Below are positions 44,250 through 52,319 of a stretch of DNA of 64,000 nt, in pieces. This DNA is from Bacteroidota bacterium (GTDB lineage: Bacteria > Bacteroidota > Bacteroidia > Chitinophagales > Chitinophagaceae): positions 124,001 through 188,000 of the forward strand of contig VGFT01000001.1 in assembly GCA_016868775.1 (NCBI GenBank), in the 5' to 3' direction. The notes beneath the pieces are model-generated. The model did not search any database. It had not been told where the DNA came from and saw only the letters and a program-made list of their open reading frames with translations. Both the position numbers and the translations under genes were made by a program. The stretch's first letter is position 1; each line of letters opens with the position of its first letter.

Positions 44250-44852
44250 TTACTCTTTGAAATCGATTTCTTCCCAATCGCCTTTGGCGATGGTATCCAG
44301 CGCCTCGTAGACGGCTTCTCCGTATTTACGCACAAGTGGTTCGCGGAGAAATTGGTAAACGGGCACTTGAAGTGCTTCCCCATTCAAACAACCCGCTTTG
44401 CAAATCTCCTCACGGGGCTCGTAATTCAATCGTTCATAATCGCCGTATTTACCTTGCTTGGCCACAATGGGATACAGGTGACAACTAATGGGTTTTTTCC
44501 AAGGGATCTTGCCGTCGATATACGCCTGTTCAAACGCGCAGTGAATGACTCCGTTGGGGCGACGAATCGCATAAGCACAGATCTCCTTGTCGGCATCCAC
44601 TGTGGGCGTTACCCAGCCAAACTCCTCGTTGAAGACATATTTCCCCTTGACATGGATGGTTGCCAAATAGGAATCGGACAGATAAGGCTTGATGGTTTCA
44701 AACACTTTGTCGATGATCGTTTTCTCCGCTTCTTCCAAGGGTGCGCCGGCTGCCCCATCCTCGCAGCAGGCCCCTTTGCAACGGGCGAGGTCGCACACAA
44801 ATTTCTTCTCGACGATGTCTTCGCTGATCAGGAGTTTGTCGATGACGATCAT
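44250..44852 (-). CDS. DUF3109 family cysteine-rich protein
   Basis: Cytosolic protein of about 200 residues with conserved cysteines (C20, C25, C29, C30 in FVCDLARCKGACCEDG; later EICAYAIRR and PISCHLYPI), probably binding a metal or iron-sulfur centre, as judged from the cysteine pattern. The family has no assigned biochemical role. ATG 44852 begins MIVIDKLLISEDIVEKKFVC and overlaps the gldD stop as ATGA, so translation is coupled to gldD. It is followed after 10 bases by lutB. The position between gldED and lutB gives no firm functional link. The longer start at 44882 lies inside gldD. Confidence 0.85.
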   Translation of the reverse strand: MIVIDKLLISEDIVEKKFVCDLARCKGACCEDGAAGAPLEEAEKTIIDKVFETIKPYLSDSYLATIHVKGKYVFNEEFGWVTPTVDADKEICAYAIRRPNGVIHCAFEQAYIDGKIPWKKPISCHLYPIVAKQGKYGDYERLNYEPREEICKAGCLNGEALQVPVYQFLREPLVRKYGEAVYEALDTIAKGDWEEIDFKE

Positions 44853-45463
44853 GGACGGTTCGATTGAGGGGTATCTACCCATTGCAGTGTATTGATCAGG
44901 TGCAAGAGGTCTTTTTTCAAAAAATCGTTGACGATACCCAGTGAGTCGGCGTTGGGCGTCGCATCAAAATACAGCGCACCGCGCAGAAAATGTCGGGTTG
45001 AATCGGTCAGAAAGAATTGATTCGCCGTGGCGGTATTTCCCCCCAGCGAAAAATAAATACCCTCTACCCCATTGGGAGTACGCATCAAGCTGTCTTCGAT
45101 TTTGTTTGCCACCTGAACGTGTTGCTGAAGGGCCATCTGGTAACCATCGCGCACCAGGGAGTCAAGCACGTATTTTCCTCCAATGGACTTATAGCTGATA
45201 TAGATCCGTCCGTGGAGCGTGGGAATATCAATATTGATCCACCAATCCTCTGCCCGATCCTTAAAAAAAGTAGAATCTTTGATCACGTTGGCGTATACAG
45301 GATATTCAAATCGATATGGATAGCCGGGTTTTTCAAAACGCTGATATCCCTTTTCGGGAAAATCGATCTTGTAGTAACCTCTTTTTTTTCCTACGTTATA
45401 AGGGCGGTTGCAGGCCAACAGAAAGGCGGTAGCGAACAATAAGATTAGAAGTAATTTATTCAT
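44849..45463 (-). CDS. gldD: Gliding motility lipoprotein GldD
   Basis: Lipoprotein needed for gliding motility and type IX secretion in Flavobacterium. It has 204 residues from ATG 45463. The signal peptide has the lipobox LLAC with Cys18, followed by NRPYNVGKKRGYYKIDFPEKGYQ, the family beginning. The folded part has YPVYANVIKDSTFF, PTLHGRIYISYKSI and NFF-type loops such as NQFFLTDSTRHFLRGALYF. It overlaps the gldE stop by 8 bases and its own stop overlaps the DUF3109 start, so gldE-gldD-DUF3109 form a tightly coupled unit. Confidence 0.94.
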   Translation of the reverse strand: MNKLLLILLFATAFLLACNRPYNVGKKRGYYKIDFPEKGYQRFEKPGYPYRFEYPVYANVIKDSTFFKDRAEDWWINIDIPTLHGRIYISYKSIGGKYVLDSLVRDGYQMALQQHVQVANKIEDSLMRTPNGVEGIYFSLGGNTATANQFFLTDSTRHFLRGALYFDATPNADSLGIVNDFLKKDLLHLINTLQWVDTPQSNRP

Positions 45464-46778
45464 AGGGGGATACCAGTATTTGAATGCGCACTTGATGTAT
45501 TCTGTTCTGATCGATCTGGAGCACCGTGAACCGAAAATCACCTGCAACAAAAGAATCCTCCGGCTGGGGAAAGCCGCCGGCCAATTCCAGGACCAGTCCG
45601 GCTACGGTATCGCTGTCTCCTTTGATTGAATCAAACGTATCGATGGGTTGTTGCATAAAGCGGCAGGCCTCGGTCAGTGCCGTGCGACCATCAATTAGAA
45701 AGGTGACCTCATCGATCCGCTGCAAACCAGTATTTTCCTCATCGAACTCGTCTTGGATCTCACCGATCACTTCCTCCAGCACATCTTCCAGTGTCACAAT
45801 ACCGCTGGTACCTCCGAATTCATCGACCACAACCGCAAAGTGAACACGTCGCTGTTGAAATTCCTGAAATAAATCTTCGATCGGTTTGTGTTCGGGTACG
45901 AAGAAAGGCGAACGAAGCAGGGTTATCCAATCCGATTTTCCCGACCGCAAGTAGGGTAATAATTCCTTGGTGTGCAGGATCCCGACAACCTCATCCAAAC
46001 TGCCGCGATAAACGGGCAGGCGGGAATAGTGCAAGGATTCGATTTGTTGGATGAGTTGATCGAACGGTGTATCGATGTCGATTCCGCTGACATCCAAACG
46101 AGCTTTCATGATCTGTCGAACGCTGATGTCGCCGAAACGGATAACGCCGCGCAGGATATTCCGCTCGTCGGAAGTGGTGGTGCTGGGAATGTCTTCATCC
46201 AGCGCCTCATCGAGTTTTTGTTTTTCGTTCTTATCGGTTTGTGCAAGGCGACCGATGCGATCTGCCAGTGCCACCAGGTGTACGCTGGGCTGACGAAGGA
46301 AGAGATGGAGTCCCTCGATGAGCCAGGCCGCTTCGAGTGCAAAACGGAGGTTATTTTGGGTAGCCCAGACTTTGGGCAGGATGCGAACCAAGAAGATCAA
46401 TCCCGCCGATAGCAAAACGACCTTAACGAACCAAAGCAGTCCACTTTGCGGGATCAAACGCTGTAATTGATCCGATAGCAAAAAATTGGCCAATAGGATC
46501 AGGCAGATGTTCAAAAAGGTTCCGGCTGTTAAGAGTGAAACATACACGGGCTTCGGCTCTGCCAACAAACGAAGGACCCGTTTGGCAGCGGGAGACGATT
46601 TGGTCTTCATCCAATCCAGGTCCGTTTTATTCAGCGAGAACAAGGCAACTTCATATCCGGAAACGAAAAAACTGAACACAAGCATAACCAGCAGGAGCAA
46701 AACGTAAATGGTCAGACCAGACGCCTGCAAGGAAAGTAGGAAAGGGAATGGATAAACTGTTAATATGATACTGTTCAA
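45456..46778 (-). CDS. gldE: GldE, CBS-domain membrane protein of the HlyC/CorC family
   Basis: GldE is a membrane protein linked to gliding motility, with the architecture of CorC-type transporters. It has 440 residues. Four membrane segments of a DUF21 domain occupy about 22-190, and SFFVSGYEVALFSLNKTDL is typical. Two CBS motifs follow at about 215-340 (SVRQIMKARLDVSGID, FAVVVDEFGGTSGIVTLEDVLEEVIGEIQDE) and a CorC/HlyC C-terminal domain ends at about 440. ATG 46778 is in the track and 63 bases separate it from mutY upstream. It precedes gldD with an 8-base overlap. Confidence 0.93.
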   Translation of the reverse strand: MNSIILTVYPFPFLLSLQASGLTIYVLLLLVMLVFSFFVSGYEVALFSLNKTDLDWMKTKSSPAAKRVLRLLAEPKPVYVSLLTAGTFLNICLILLANFLLSDQLQRLIPQSGLLWFVKVVLLSAGLIFLVRILPKVWATQNNLRFALEAAWLIEGLHLFLRQPSVHLVALADRIGRLAQTDKNEKQKLDEALDEDIPSTTTSDERNILRGVIRFGDISVRQIMKARLDVSGIDIDTPFDQLIQQIESLHYSRLPVYRGSLDEVVGILHTKELLPYLRSGKSDWITLLRSPFFVPEHKPIEDLFQEFQQRRVHFAVVVDEFGGTSGIVTLEDVLEEVIGEIQDEFDEENTGLQRIDEVTFLIDGRTALTEACRFMQQPIDTFDSIKGDSDTVAGLVLELAGGFPQPEDSFVAGDFRFTVLQIDQNRIHQVRIQILVSPYE

Positions 46779-46841
46779 TCGGGGCCTTCACGTCTCCCTC
46801 TGTCCTGAGCCGGATGGCCTTACAAAAATATCTGTTTTTGT

Positions 46842-47930
46842 TTATCCGTTCAGGGCGGCTTGTTTCCACTGAACCAAGATCATCTTGGGAAACGGGAGTT
46901 GGCTGATCTGCCGTTTACTTACCCATTTAAAAGCAGGGCCCCAGGCCGGTCGCTGATCCAGCCGACACCGTAGAAAGCAACCTTCTATGTACTGATGCGA
47001 AAGCGTCTGTTTGTGTTTTGAGATTACGTACTTGCTTTTCGACCGGGGCCAGGCGGCGGGATAAAGCCGGACCATTTGTTTTTGCAGGACGTGGAACCGG
47101 AGCAATTTGTGAGACTCCAGCAAAGGCGGTTCCCAAAGTCCCTCCCACACATCGCTTCCCACTCGCTGACGAACCGGAATCTTTCCCTTCCACTCTGGGA
47201 CTAAATAATAAAACCAACGGATTCTTTTTTTCTTGGAAGGCGACTTAACCGGAAGTGTTCCCACTTTTTTCTCCCAAAACGCCACGCAGGTACTTCGAAG
47301 CGGGCAGGAAGGGCAGGCAGGAGATTGTGGCTTGCAGACGGTTGCGCCGAAATCCATCATCGCCTGATTGTAGTCGCCGGGTTTGTTGGGATCCAATGTC
47401 AGTTGCGCCAGTTGCTGAAAAAACCGCTTGCCATCGGGGCGGTCGATGGGCGTATCCGCTCCATGATACCTGGCCAAGACCCGAAAGACATTTCCATCCA
47501 ACACGGCATGCGGCAGGTTGAATGCAAAAGAAGCAATGGCAGCTGCGGTATACGGGCCAACTCCCTTCAATTGCAGGATTTCGTCATAGGTTGACGGAAA
47601 CGTACCATTGCGCTCGTGGGCGATGTATCGGGCCGTGTGGATCAAGTTTCGGCAACGTGAATAATAACCCAATCCCTCCCAGCATTTTAAAACCGTTTGT
47701 TCGGAGGCACTTGCCAAGGAGCGGATGTTCGGGAATTGCTGCACAAAGCGCTCATAATAACCCCAGCCCTGTTCTACCCTTGTTTGCTGAAGGATGATCT
47801 CGCTCAGCCAGATTCGATAAGGGTCTTTCTCCCCTCTCCAGGGCATTTTACGGTGATTGGACTCCCGGTGCCAAATCATCAGTTTTTCCCTGAAGATTCG
47901 ACATTTTCTTTCTAACTGAGTGTTTTTCAT
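46842..47930 (-). CDS. mutY: A/G-specific adenine glycosylase MutY
   Basis: Removes adenine mispaired with 8-oxoguanine in base excision repair. It has 362 residues. The helix-hairpin-helix is LKGVGPYTAAAI near 121-132. Catalytic Glu44 lies in SEIILQQT and Asp145 in VLDGNVFR, as in E. coli MutY E37 and D138. The iron-sulfur cluster is ligated by C199, C206, C209 and C215 (C-x6-C-x2-C-x5-C in CKPQSPACPSCPLRSTC). The C-terminal NUDIX-like 8-oxoG recognition domain follows at about 225-355. It begins the leftward run mutY-gldE-gldD-DUF3109-lutB-deacetylase. The ssb gene that sits between mutY and gldE in some relatives is absent here. Confidence 0.96.
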   Translation of the reverse strand: MKNTQLERKCRIFREKLMIWHRESNHRKMPWRGEKDPYRIWLSEIILQQTRVEQGWGYYERFVQQFPNIRSLASASEQTVLKCWEGLGYYSRCRNLIHTARYIAHERNGTFPSTYDEILQLKGVGPYTAAAIASFAFNLPHAVLDGNVFRVLARYHGADTPIDRPDGKRFFQQLAQLTLDPNKPGDYNQAMMDFGATVCKPQSPACPSCPLRSTCVAFWEKKVGTLPVKSPSKKKRIRWFYYLVPEWKGKIPVRQRVGSDVWEGLWEPPLLESHKLLRFHVLQKQMVRLYPAAWPRSKSKYVISKHKQTLSHQYIEGCFLRCRLDQRPAWGPAFKWVSKRQISQLPFPKMILVQWKQAALNG

Positions 47931-48008
47931 TTAATTAGGATATAAACGGTCAAGAGGAAACAAAACAAGATTTTTGGGGTACATGGACAAAATTATTGTC
48001 CTATTTGC

Positions 48009-48038
48009 TTGACAATCAAAATATTTTATCTATATTAG
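48009..48038 (+). promoter_or_regulatory. Promoter of the HU-like gene
   Basis: TTG at 48009-48011, 19 bases, then TATATTAG at 48031-48038, one base from the TAnnTTTG consensus at the ideal spacing. The same stretch also reads TTGACA (48009-48014) and TATATT (48031-48036) with 16 bases between, a strong generic sigma70-like promoter. It suits a highly expressed nucleoid protein. Confidence 0.75.
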
Positions 48039-48058
48039 TGTCACCAAACCTTGCAACC

Positions 48059-48379
48059 ATGAGAAAAGCAAATCTGGTCAACCAAATTGCAGAAAAAACC
48101 GGCATTCCAAAAGTGGATGTGTTGGTTACATTGGAAACGATGTTTAAAGAAGTGAAGGACACCCTTTCGGGTGGAGAGAATATTTATATCCGCGGATTCG
48201 GCAGTTTCATTACCAAGAAGCGCGCGGCGAAAATCGGGCGTAACATCAAGAAAAACACAGCAGTACACATCCCGGAGCATTATATACCTGCCTTTAAGCC
48301 CGCGAAAGAATTCATTGCAGAAGTTAAGAAATTAAAGGAGCCGAAACCCGATGCAGGTCCGGGTGAAGAAGCCGAATAA
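48059..48379 (+). CDS. HU/IHF family DNA-binding protein
   Basis: Nucleoid-associated protein that bends DNA, as a dimer. It has 106 residues from ATG 48059, with the N-terminal helix KANLVNQIAEKTGIPKVDV, the DNA-contact arm KKRAAKIGRNIKKN and IPEHYIPAFKPAKEF, the HU/IHF signature. An acidic C-terminal tail (PDAGPGEEAE, about residues 97-106) extends beyond the usual 90. The alternative start at 47996 lies upstream of the promoter -7 element and is rejected. It may correspond to the gene called himD beside mutY in Flavobacterium, which is from memory. A strong promoter and a terminator bracket it. Confidence 0.93.
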   Translation: MRKANLVNQIAEKTGIPKVDVLVTLETMFKEVKDTLSGGENIYIRGFGSFITKKRAAKIGRNIKKNTAVHIPEHYIPAFKPAKEFIAEVKKLKEPKPDAGPGEEAE

Positions 48380-48398
48380 ATTTTACGATTGCTTTTCA

Positions 48399-48426
48399 TA
48401 AAGGCCCCTCTGGGGTCTTTTTTATT
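48399..48426 (+). terminator. Intrinsic terminator after the HU-like gene
   Basis: GGCCCC (48403-48408), loop TCT, GGGGTC (48412-48417), one G-T pair, then a T-run. It lies 24 bases after the HU stop and before the TPR gene, which has its own -7 box. Confidence 0.85.
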
Positions 48427-48451
48427 CAGGGTATCTCCTCCTTGTTTCCGG

Positions 48452-48459
48452 TAACTTTG
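48452..48459 (+). promoter_or_regulatory. -7 promoter element of the TPR gene
   Basis: TAACTTTG, an exact TAnnTTTG match, ends 7 bases before the ATG at 48466, so the transcript is expected to be leaderless or nearly so. No clear TTG -33 box. Confidence 0.5.
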
Positions 48460-48465
48460 TGCCCC

Positions 48466-49338
48466 ATGAAAGCGAATTTCTCTCCAAAATGGGCGGTGGG
48501 ACTAGCCCTGTTGCTGATCGCCGTCATTTATTTTTTTGTGCCGATGGCCAAGCCGGATTCTGAAAAATCACAGAATTCTACTGCGGCCTCCGGGGAGGCT
48601 CCGCTGATCAGCGGATATTCTACCGATACCGTGCTCGCGCTTTCCAAGACCCGCCTGACGGCCGAACAACTGCAACGGCTGAAAGCACTGGAGAAACTGG
48701 TTACGGACAACACCGATCGGGTCAAAAAAATGGCTGCCTTTCATGAAATGGCCCATATTTGGCGGGATGAGGTTCGTTTATTCGAACCCTACATTTGGTA
48801 CGAAGCGGAGGCTTCTCGATTGGAAAATTCAGAAAAAAGCCTGACCTTTGCCGCCCACTTGCTGTTGGACAACCTTCAACAGGAAAAGGACGAAAATCTC
48901 CGCCGCTGGAAAGCCTTGCAAGCGAAGGACTTGTTCGAACGCTCTTTGATCCTCAATTCCAAAAATGACTCGGCCCGGGTTGGGCTGGGTGCCTGTTACC
49001 TTTTTGGCGGAATTTCCGCTGCCCCGATGGTTGGCATTCGCCAAATCCGGGAGGTGGTGGAAAGCGACAGCAATTTTGTATACGGACAGATGACTCTGGC
49101 CAAAGCCTCACTGCTTTCGAATCAGCCCCAAAAAGCAGAAGAACGCTTGCGGACCGTACTGCGTAGCAAGCCTGAATCACTGGATGCTTTACTCCTTTTG
49201 GGTGAGCTCAGGGAACAGGCTGGCGACCCGGGTGAAGCCATTCAACTGTACCAAAAATGTTTGAAGCTTACTCAGCTGGAAACACTGAAAAAGGCATTGG
49301 AGGAGAGGATTCGAATTTTATCGAACGAAAAAAACTGA
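48466..49338 (+). CDS. Membrane-anchored TPR protein
   Basis: Protein of 290 residues with one N-terminal membrane anchor (about 10-28, LALLLIAVIYFFVPMA) and a periplasmic or cytoplasmic helical domain with tetratricopeptide repeats, such as ARVGLGACYLFGGISAAPMVGI and AEERLRTVLRSKPESLDALLLLGELREQAGDPGEAIQLYQ. The mid-region is helical with heptads. Function is unknown; TPR proteins form scaffolds for other proteins. ATG 48466 is preferred over TTG 48442 because a -7 box ends just before it. It sits between the HU-like gene and the 31-codon ribosome-associated gene and RNase G. Confidence 0.82.
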   Translation: MKANFSPKWAVGLALLLIAVIYFFVPMAKPDSEKSQNSTAASGEAPLISGYSTDTVLALSKTRLTAEQLQRLKALEKLVTDNTDRVKKMAAFHEMAHIWRDEVRLFEPYIWYEAEASRLENSEKSLTFAAHLLLDNLQQEKDENLRRWKALQAKDLFERSLILNSKNDSARVGLGACYLFGGISAAPMVGIRQIREVVESDSNFVYGQMTLAKASLLSNQPQKAEERLRTVLRSKPESLDALLLLGELREQAGDPGEAIQLYQKCLKLTQLETLKKALEERIRILSNEKN

Positions 49339-49366
49339 TTTTAAAATTTTATAAAAGAATTGAAGT

Positions 49367-49462
49367 ATGCCTTGCGGAAAGAAAAGGAAGCGTCATAAAA
49401 TCGCGACCCACAAGCGTAAAAAAAGACTAAGAAAGAACCGTCACAAGAAGAGGAATAAGTAA
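49367..49462 (+). CDS. AURKAIP1/COX24 domain protein (mS38-like ribosome-associated), 31 residues
   Basis: Very small, extremely basic protein: MPCGKKRKRHKIATHKRKKR is its first 20 residues. This matches the AURKAIP1/COX24 domain family, homologous to the mitochondrial small-subunit protein mS38 and to short basic bacterial ribosomal proteins. It was missed by length filters because it has only 31 codons. The ATG at 49367 lies 28 bases after the TPR stop, and the run of Lys/Arg/His codons continues to TAA 49460-49462. The Cys at position 3 is a Ser in relatives I recall. It probably binds rRNA in the small subunit. A hairpin follows it, before RNase G. Confidence 0.88.
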   Translation: MPCGKKRKRHKIATHKRKKRLRKNRHKKRNK

Positions 49463-49469
49463 GGTTCCT

Positions 49470-49504
49470 CGGACGGCCAGGGCAATGCCTGGCTGGTCTG
49501 TTTT
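49470..49504 (+). terminator. Terminator-like hairpin between the 31-codon gene and rng
   Basis: Outer stem CGGAC (49470-49474) with GTCTG (49496-49500), inner stem GCCAGG (49476-49481) with CCTGGC (49488-49493), then TTTT. It can end the upstream transcript or act in the long (about 160-base) leader before the RNase G start. Confidence 0.6.
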
Positions 49505-49624
49505 ACCCAAGATGGTTCGTTCAATCGATGCAAGGGCTAAGTCCCCCGGAAACAGCTCCGGGTCATTCCCCAATTGAATCGTACCATTCCCGCTATCTGG
49601 CATGTTGATTCGCACGCGAACGAC

Positions 49625-51178
49625 ATGAACAAAGAATTGATCATCCATTCCTCCGCCGAAGGCGTTGAGATCGCCCTGTTGGAGGATAAACGATTGGTGG
49701 AACTCCACTACGAGCGCAACGATGCTCGTTTTGCCGTGGGCGACATGTACCTGGGCAAGGTCAAAAAGCTCATCCCCGGTCTGAATGCAGCATTTGTAGA
49801 CGTAGGTTTTGAAAAAGATGCGTTCCTGCACTATACCGATTTGAGTCCCTATGCCCGTTCCCTCCTCAAATTCACCCAGCGTTCGATCGACGACAAGACC
49901 GAACCCGGATTGGATTATGCCAAATTCACCTTCGAGCCCGAGATCGTGAAGACGGGCAAGATCAATGAGGTCCTGAGCGGCAAACCCAATATTCTCGTTC
50001 AGATCCTCAAAGAGCCCATCGCCGCGAAGGGACCACGCCTCAGCTGCGAGATCTCTTTACCCGGACGATTCGTGGTGGTTACCCCGTTCAACAACGTGGT
50101 TGCAGTTTCCCGCAAGATCCACTCGGGAGAAGAACGCAGGCGGTTGCAAAAGATCGTAGAGGCCATCAAGCCAAAAAATTTCGGGGTGATCGTCCGCACC
50201 GCAGCGGAAGGAAAAAGCACCACCGAGCTACAGGAAGATCTTACGATGTTGGTAGGGATGTGGAAGAGTATTCAGCAAAACCTGCGCGGGGCGGTGGCAC
50301 CGGCGAAAATTCTGAGTGAACAAACCAAGACCACCAGCATCCTGCGCGATTTATTGAATGAAAGCTTCAACCGGATCGTCGCGGACGACAAAACCCTGCA
50401 CGCCGATACCAAAACCTACATTCAGCGCATCGCACCGGAAAAGGCCGAAATCGTTACGCTGCACCAAGCGAACGCTCACATTTTTGATACCTACGGAGTT
50501 ACCAAGCAGGTAAAATCCTCTTTTGGGAAGACCGTCAACCTCGACAGCGGTGCCTATCTGATCATTGAGCACACCGAGGCTTTGCACGTGATCGACGTGA
50601 ACAGCGGATACAAGAGCGTCAGCAACAACCAAGAGCAAAATGCACTGGAAACGAATATGGAAGCGGCCGAAGAGATCGCCCGTCAATTGCGGTTGCGCGA
50701 CCTCGGCGGGATCATCGTGGTCGATTTTATTGACATGAAATTGCCGGAGAACAAACGCAAGCTGGCCGACCGGATGGAAGAGATCATGAAGACCGATCGG
50801 GCCAAACACGCCGTACTGCCAATCTCCAAATTCGGGATCATGCAGATCACCCGGCAGCGGATGCGCCCGGAAGTCAACATCAATACTCAAGAAAATTGCC
50901 CGACTTGTCAGGGTACCGGCAAGATCGGCTCCGCCCTACTGATTGAAGATGCCATCGAAAAGAATTTGCTTTACCTAAGTACGCATCAGCACAAACAATT
51001 GGAGTTGGTGGTTCATCCGATCCTGCACGCCTACTTGACCAAAGGATGGCCCTGGAGCAGTCAGGTGGCTAAGTGGAAACGAAAATTCGGGCAGCGCATT
51101 CGGGTTAAATCTGACACATCTTGTCACCTGACCGAATACCGATTCTTTGATAAGAATCAGGAAGAGATCAAGCTTTAA
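49625..51178 (+). CDS. rng: Ribonuclease G/E family protein
   Basis: Endoribonuclease that processes rRNA and degrades mRNA. It has 517 residues from ATG 49625. An S1-like RNA-binding region lies at about 36-120 (GDMYLGKVKKLIPGLNAAFVDVGFEKDAFLHY). The catalytic metal ligands are D324 in HVIDVNSG and D367/D370 in VVDFIDM. The zinc-link CPTCQG lies at 425-430. It lacks the long disordered scaffold of RNase E, so it is RNase G-like. It follows the 31-codon ribosomal gene and stands near mutY, HU and gldED, a grouping I recall from Flavobacterium. Its leader has a terminator-like hairpin, which may tune expression. Confidence 0.94.
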   Translation: MNKELIIHSSAEGVEIALLEDKRLVELHYERNDARFAVGDMYLGKVKKLIPGLNAAFVDVGFEKDAFLHYTDLSPYARSLLKFTQRSIDDKTEPGLDYAKFTFEPEIVKTGKINEVLSGKPNILVQILKEPIAAKGPRLSCEISLPGRFVVVTPFNNVVAVSRKIHSGEERRRLQKIVEAIKPKNFGVIVRTAAEGKSTTELQEDLTMLVGMWKSIQQNLRGAVAPAKILSEQTKTTSILRDLLNESFNRIVADDKTLHADTKTYIQRIAPEKAEIVTLHQANAHIFDTYGVTKQVKSSFGKTVNLDSGAYLIIEHTEALHVIDVNSGYKSVSNNQEQNALETNMEAAEEIARQLRLRDLGGIIVVDFIDMKLPENKRKLADRMEEIMKTDRAKHAVLPISKFGIMQITRQRMRPEVNINTQENCPTCQGTGKIGSALLIEDAIEKNLLYLSTHQHKQLELVVHPILHAYLTKGWPWSSQVAKWKRKFGQRIRVKSDTSCHLTEYRFFDKNQEEIKL

Positions 51179-51184
51179 TTTTTG

Positions 51185-51880
51185 TTAGCTCCGATCCCGG
51201 CTATTCATATAAATCATGACGTACTGGATCAACTGCACCACGGCGGCCAAGGCCGCTACCACGTAGGTGGTCGCCGCCCATTTCAAGGCATCCTTGGCCT
51301 TGGGGTATTCCTGGCTGTTTGTGATGTTAGTGGTTGACAACCAGTTTAATGCACGATGACTGGCATCGAACTCTACCGGCAGGGTCACCAACGTAAACAA
51401 CACCGTTAGCCCCATGGCTAAGATTCCGATCAATAAAATAGTCGGATTCTGCGTCATGGTCAGAACAACCACCCCGGCTAACAAGATCCAGTTCACCCAT
51501 TGAGAAGTCACCTGAACCAAGGGCACCATTTTGCTGCGGAAAACCAGCGGTCCGTAAGCAGTTGCATGCTGCACAGCATGCCCACACTCGTGCGCAGCAA
51601 CGGCCGCCGCAGAGATGCTGTTGCCATGATATACTTCCGGACTTAAATTCACCGTCTTGTTTAGAGGGTTATAGTGATCCGATAAAAATCCATCTACTGA
51701 AATTACCTGTACATCATAAATCCCACTCTCCCGAAGCATGCGCTCTGCTACCTCCTTGCCGGTCAGACCGGTCGACAGCGGGAGCTTGCTATACTTGGTG
51801 AATTTTGACTTCAAAATAGCAGAGACCAAAAAACTGATCCCCAAAAAAAGAAAGGAAACCAACATGATTTCGTGGGTCAT
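51185..51880 (-). CDS. YugP-type neutral zinc metallopeptidase
   Basis: Membrane-associated zinc metallopeptidase of the YugP family (Zn_peptidase_2), 231 residues. The catalytic motif is H97-E-C-G-H101 in AAHECGHAVQHATAYGPL, preceded by the conserved DHYNPLNKTVNLSPEVY. Hydrophobic helices lie at about 5-22, 130-165 and 207-225. The function in the cell is unknown; membrane-protein quality control has been proposed for relatives. The stop is 6 bases from the rng stop, convergent. The upstream interval up to radA contains no gene. Confidence 0.9.
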   Translation of the reverse strand: MTHEIMLVSFLFLGISFLVSAILKSKFTKYSKLPLSTGLTGKEVAERMLRESGIYDVQVISVDGFLSDHYNPLNKTVNLSPEVYHGNSISAAAVAAHECGHAVQHATAYGPLVFRSKMVPLVQVTSQWVNWILLAGVVVLTMTQNPTILLIGILAMGLTVLFTLVTLPVEFDASHRALNWLSTTNITNSQEYPKAKDALKWAATTYVVAALAAVVQLIQYVMIYMNSRDRS

Positions 51881-52022
51881 ATTCGATTGATTTTATGTAT
51901 GTAGTGACAAATTTCCGACCAAACCCAACCGCCTCCAAATAACAGCCGTTTTGTCACTGTCATACAGGCCTTCAAGAACCGGCAAGTACTTGAAAATCAA
52001 GCACCCAGAAAAAACAAAAAAA

Positions 52023-52044
52023 TTGATAAAATTATGATTATCAA
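52023..52044. promoter_or_regulatory. Operator-like inverted repeat
   Basis: TTGATAA (52023-52029), 8-base spacer, TTATCAA (52038-52044): a perfect 7-bp palindrome 5 bases before an exact -7 box. It resembles half-sites of Fur-type regulators (GATAA/TTATC) but the spacing is longer than usual, so the binder is open. Confidence 0.45.
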
Positions 52045-52049
52045 TCTAT

Positions 52050-52057
52050 TAGATTTG
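52050..52057 (+). promoter_or_regulatory. -7 promoter element upstream of a non-coding transcript
   Basis: TAGATTTG, exact TAnnTTTG match. Predicted start near 52063, so a transcript would run about 155 bases to the terminator at 52191-52222, unless it reads on into radA. Confidence 0.4.
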
Positions 52058-52190
52058 TTTTGCGGGCAACCATAAAAGTCCGTGGCAGCAAAAATTCCTA
52101 AAACAAATTTTACAATCCCCCGAAAAATATTATTGCCTGAACCACCCCCAATTTGTACTTTAGCGGTTGAATTTAATGGGTTAGTAAGTT

Positions 52191-52222
52191 GGGCTGGTCG
52201 AGAGACCGGCCCTTCTTTTTTT
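52191..52222 (+). terminator. Strong intrinsic terminator upstream of radA
   Basis: GGGCTGGTC (52191-52199), loop GAGA, GACCGGCCC (52204-52212), then TTCTTTTTTTC. A 9-bp stem with one G-T pair. There is no coding gene directly upstream on this strand except rng (more than 1 kb away, behind a convergent gene), so it must end a non-coding RNA or act as an attenuator. Confidence 0.85.
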
Positions 52223-52319
52223 CATTTGCTTCCACACGTTATAACTACTACCATTCGGTGCATTCCTTGGCGCAATCCTGCCCTACATTTACATTTCTCC
52301 AACCGCAAAGACAACGCGC

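Larger units (their letters stand above)
51881..52319. other. 439-bp non-coding interval before radA, with promoter-, operator- and terminator-like signals
   Basis: No open frame of note and no tRNA-like fold are seen. It holds an AT-rich stretch at 52010-52060, a perfect 7-bp inverted repeat (52023-52044), an exact -7 box TAGATTTG (52050-52057), a second promoter-like pair TTG/TACTTTAG (52133-52163), and a strong terminator (52191-52222). A short transcript of about 50-160 bases could start at either promoter and end at that terminator. The last 100 bases lead into radA. Confidence 0.7.

Noticed and set aside
44240-44383. Longer N-terminus of LutB
   Set aside because: The extra 48 residues overlap the DUF3109 gene and do not resemble LutB; ATG 44239 gives a normal length.
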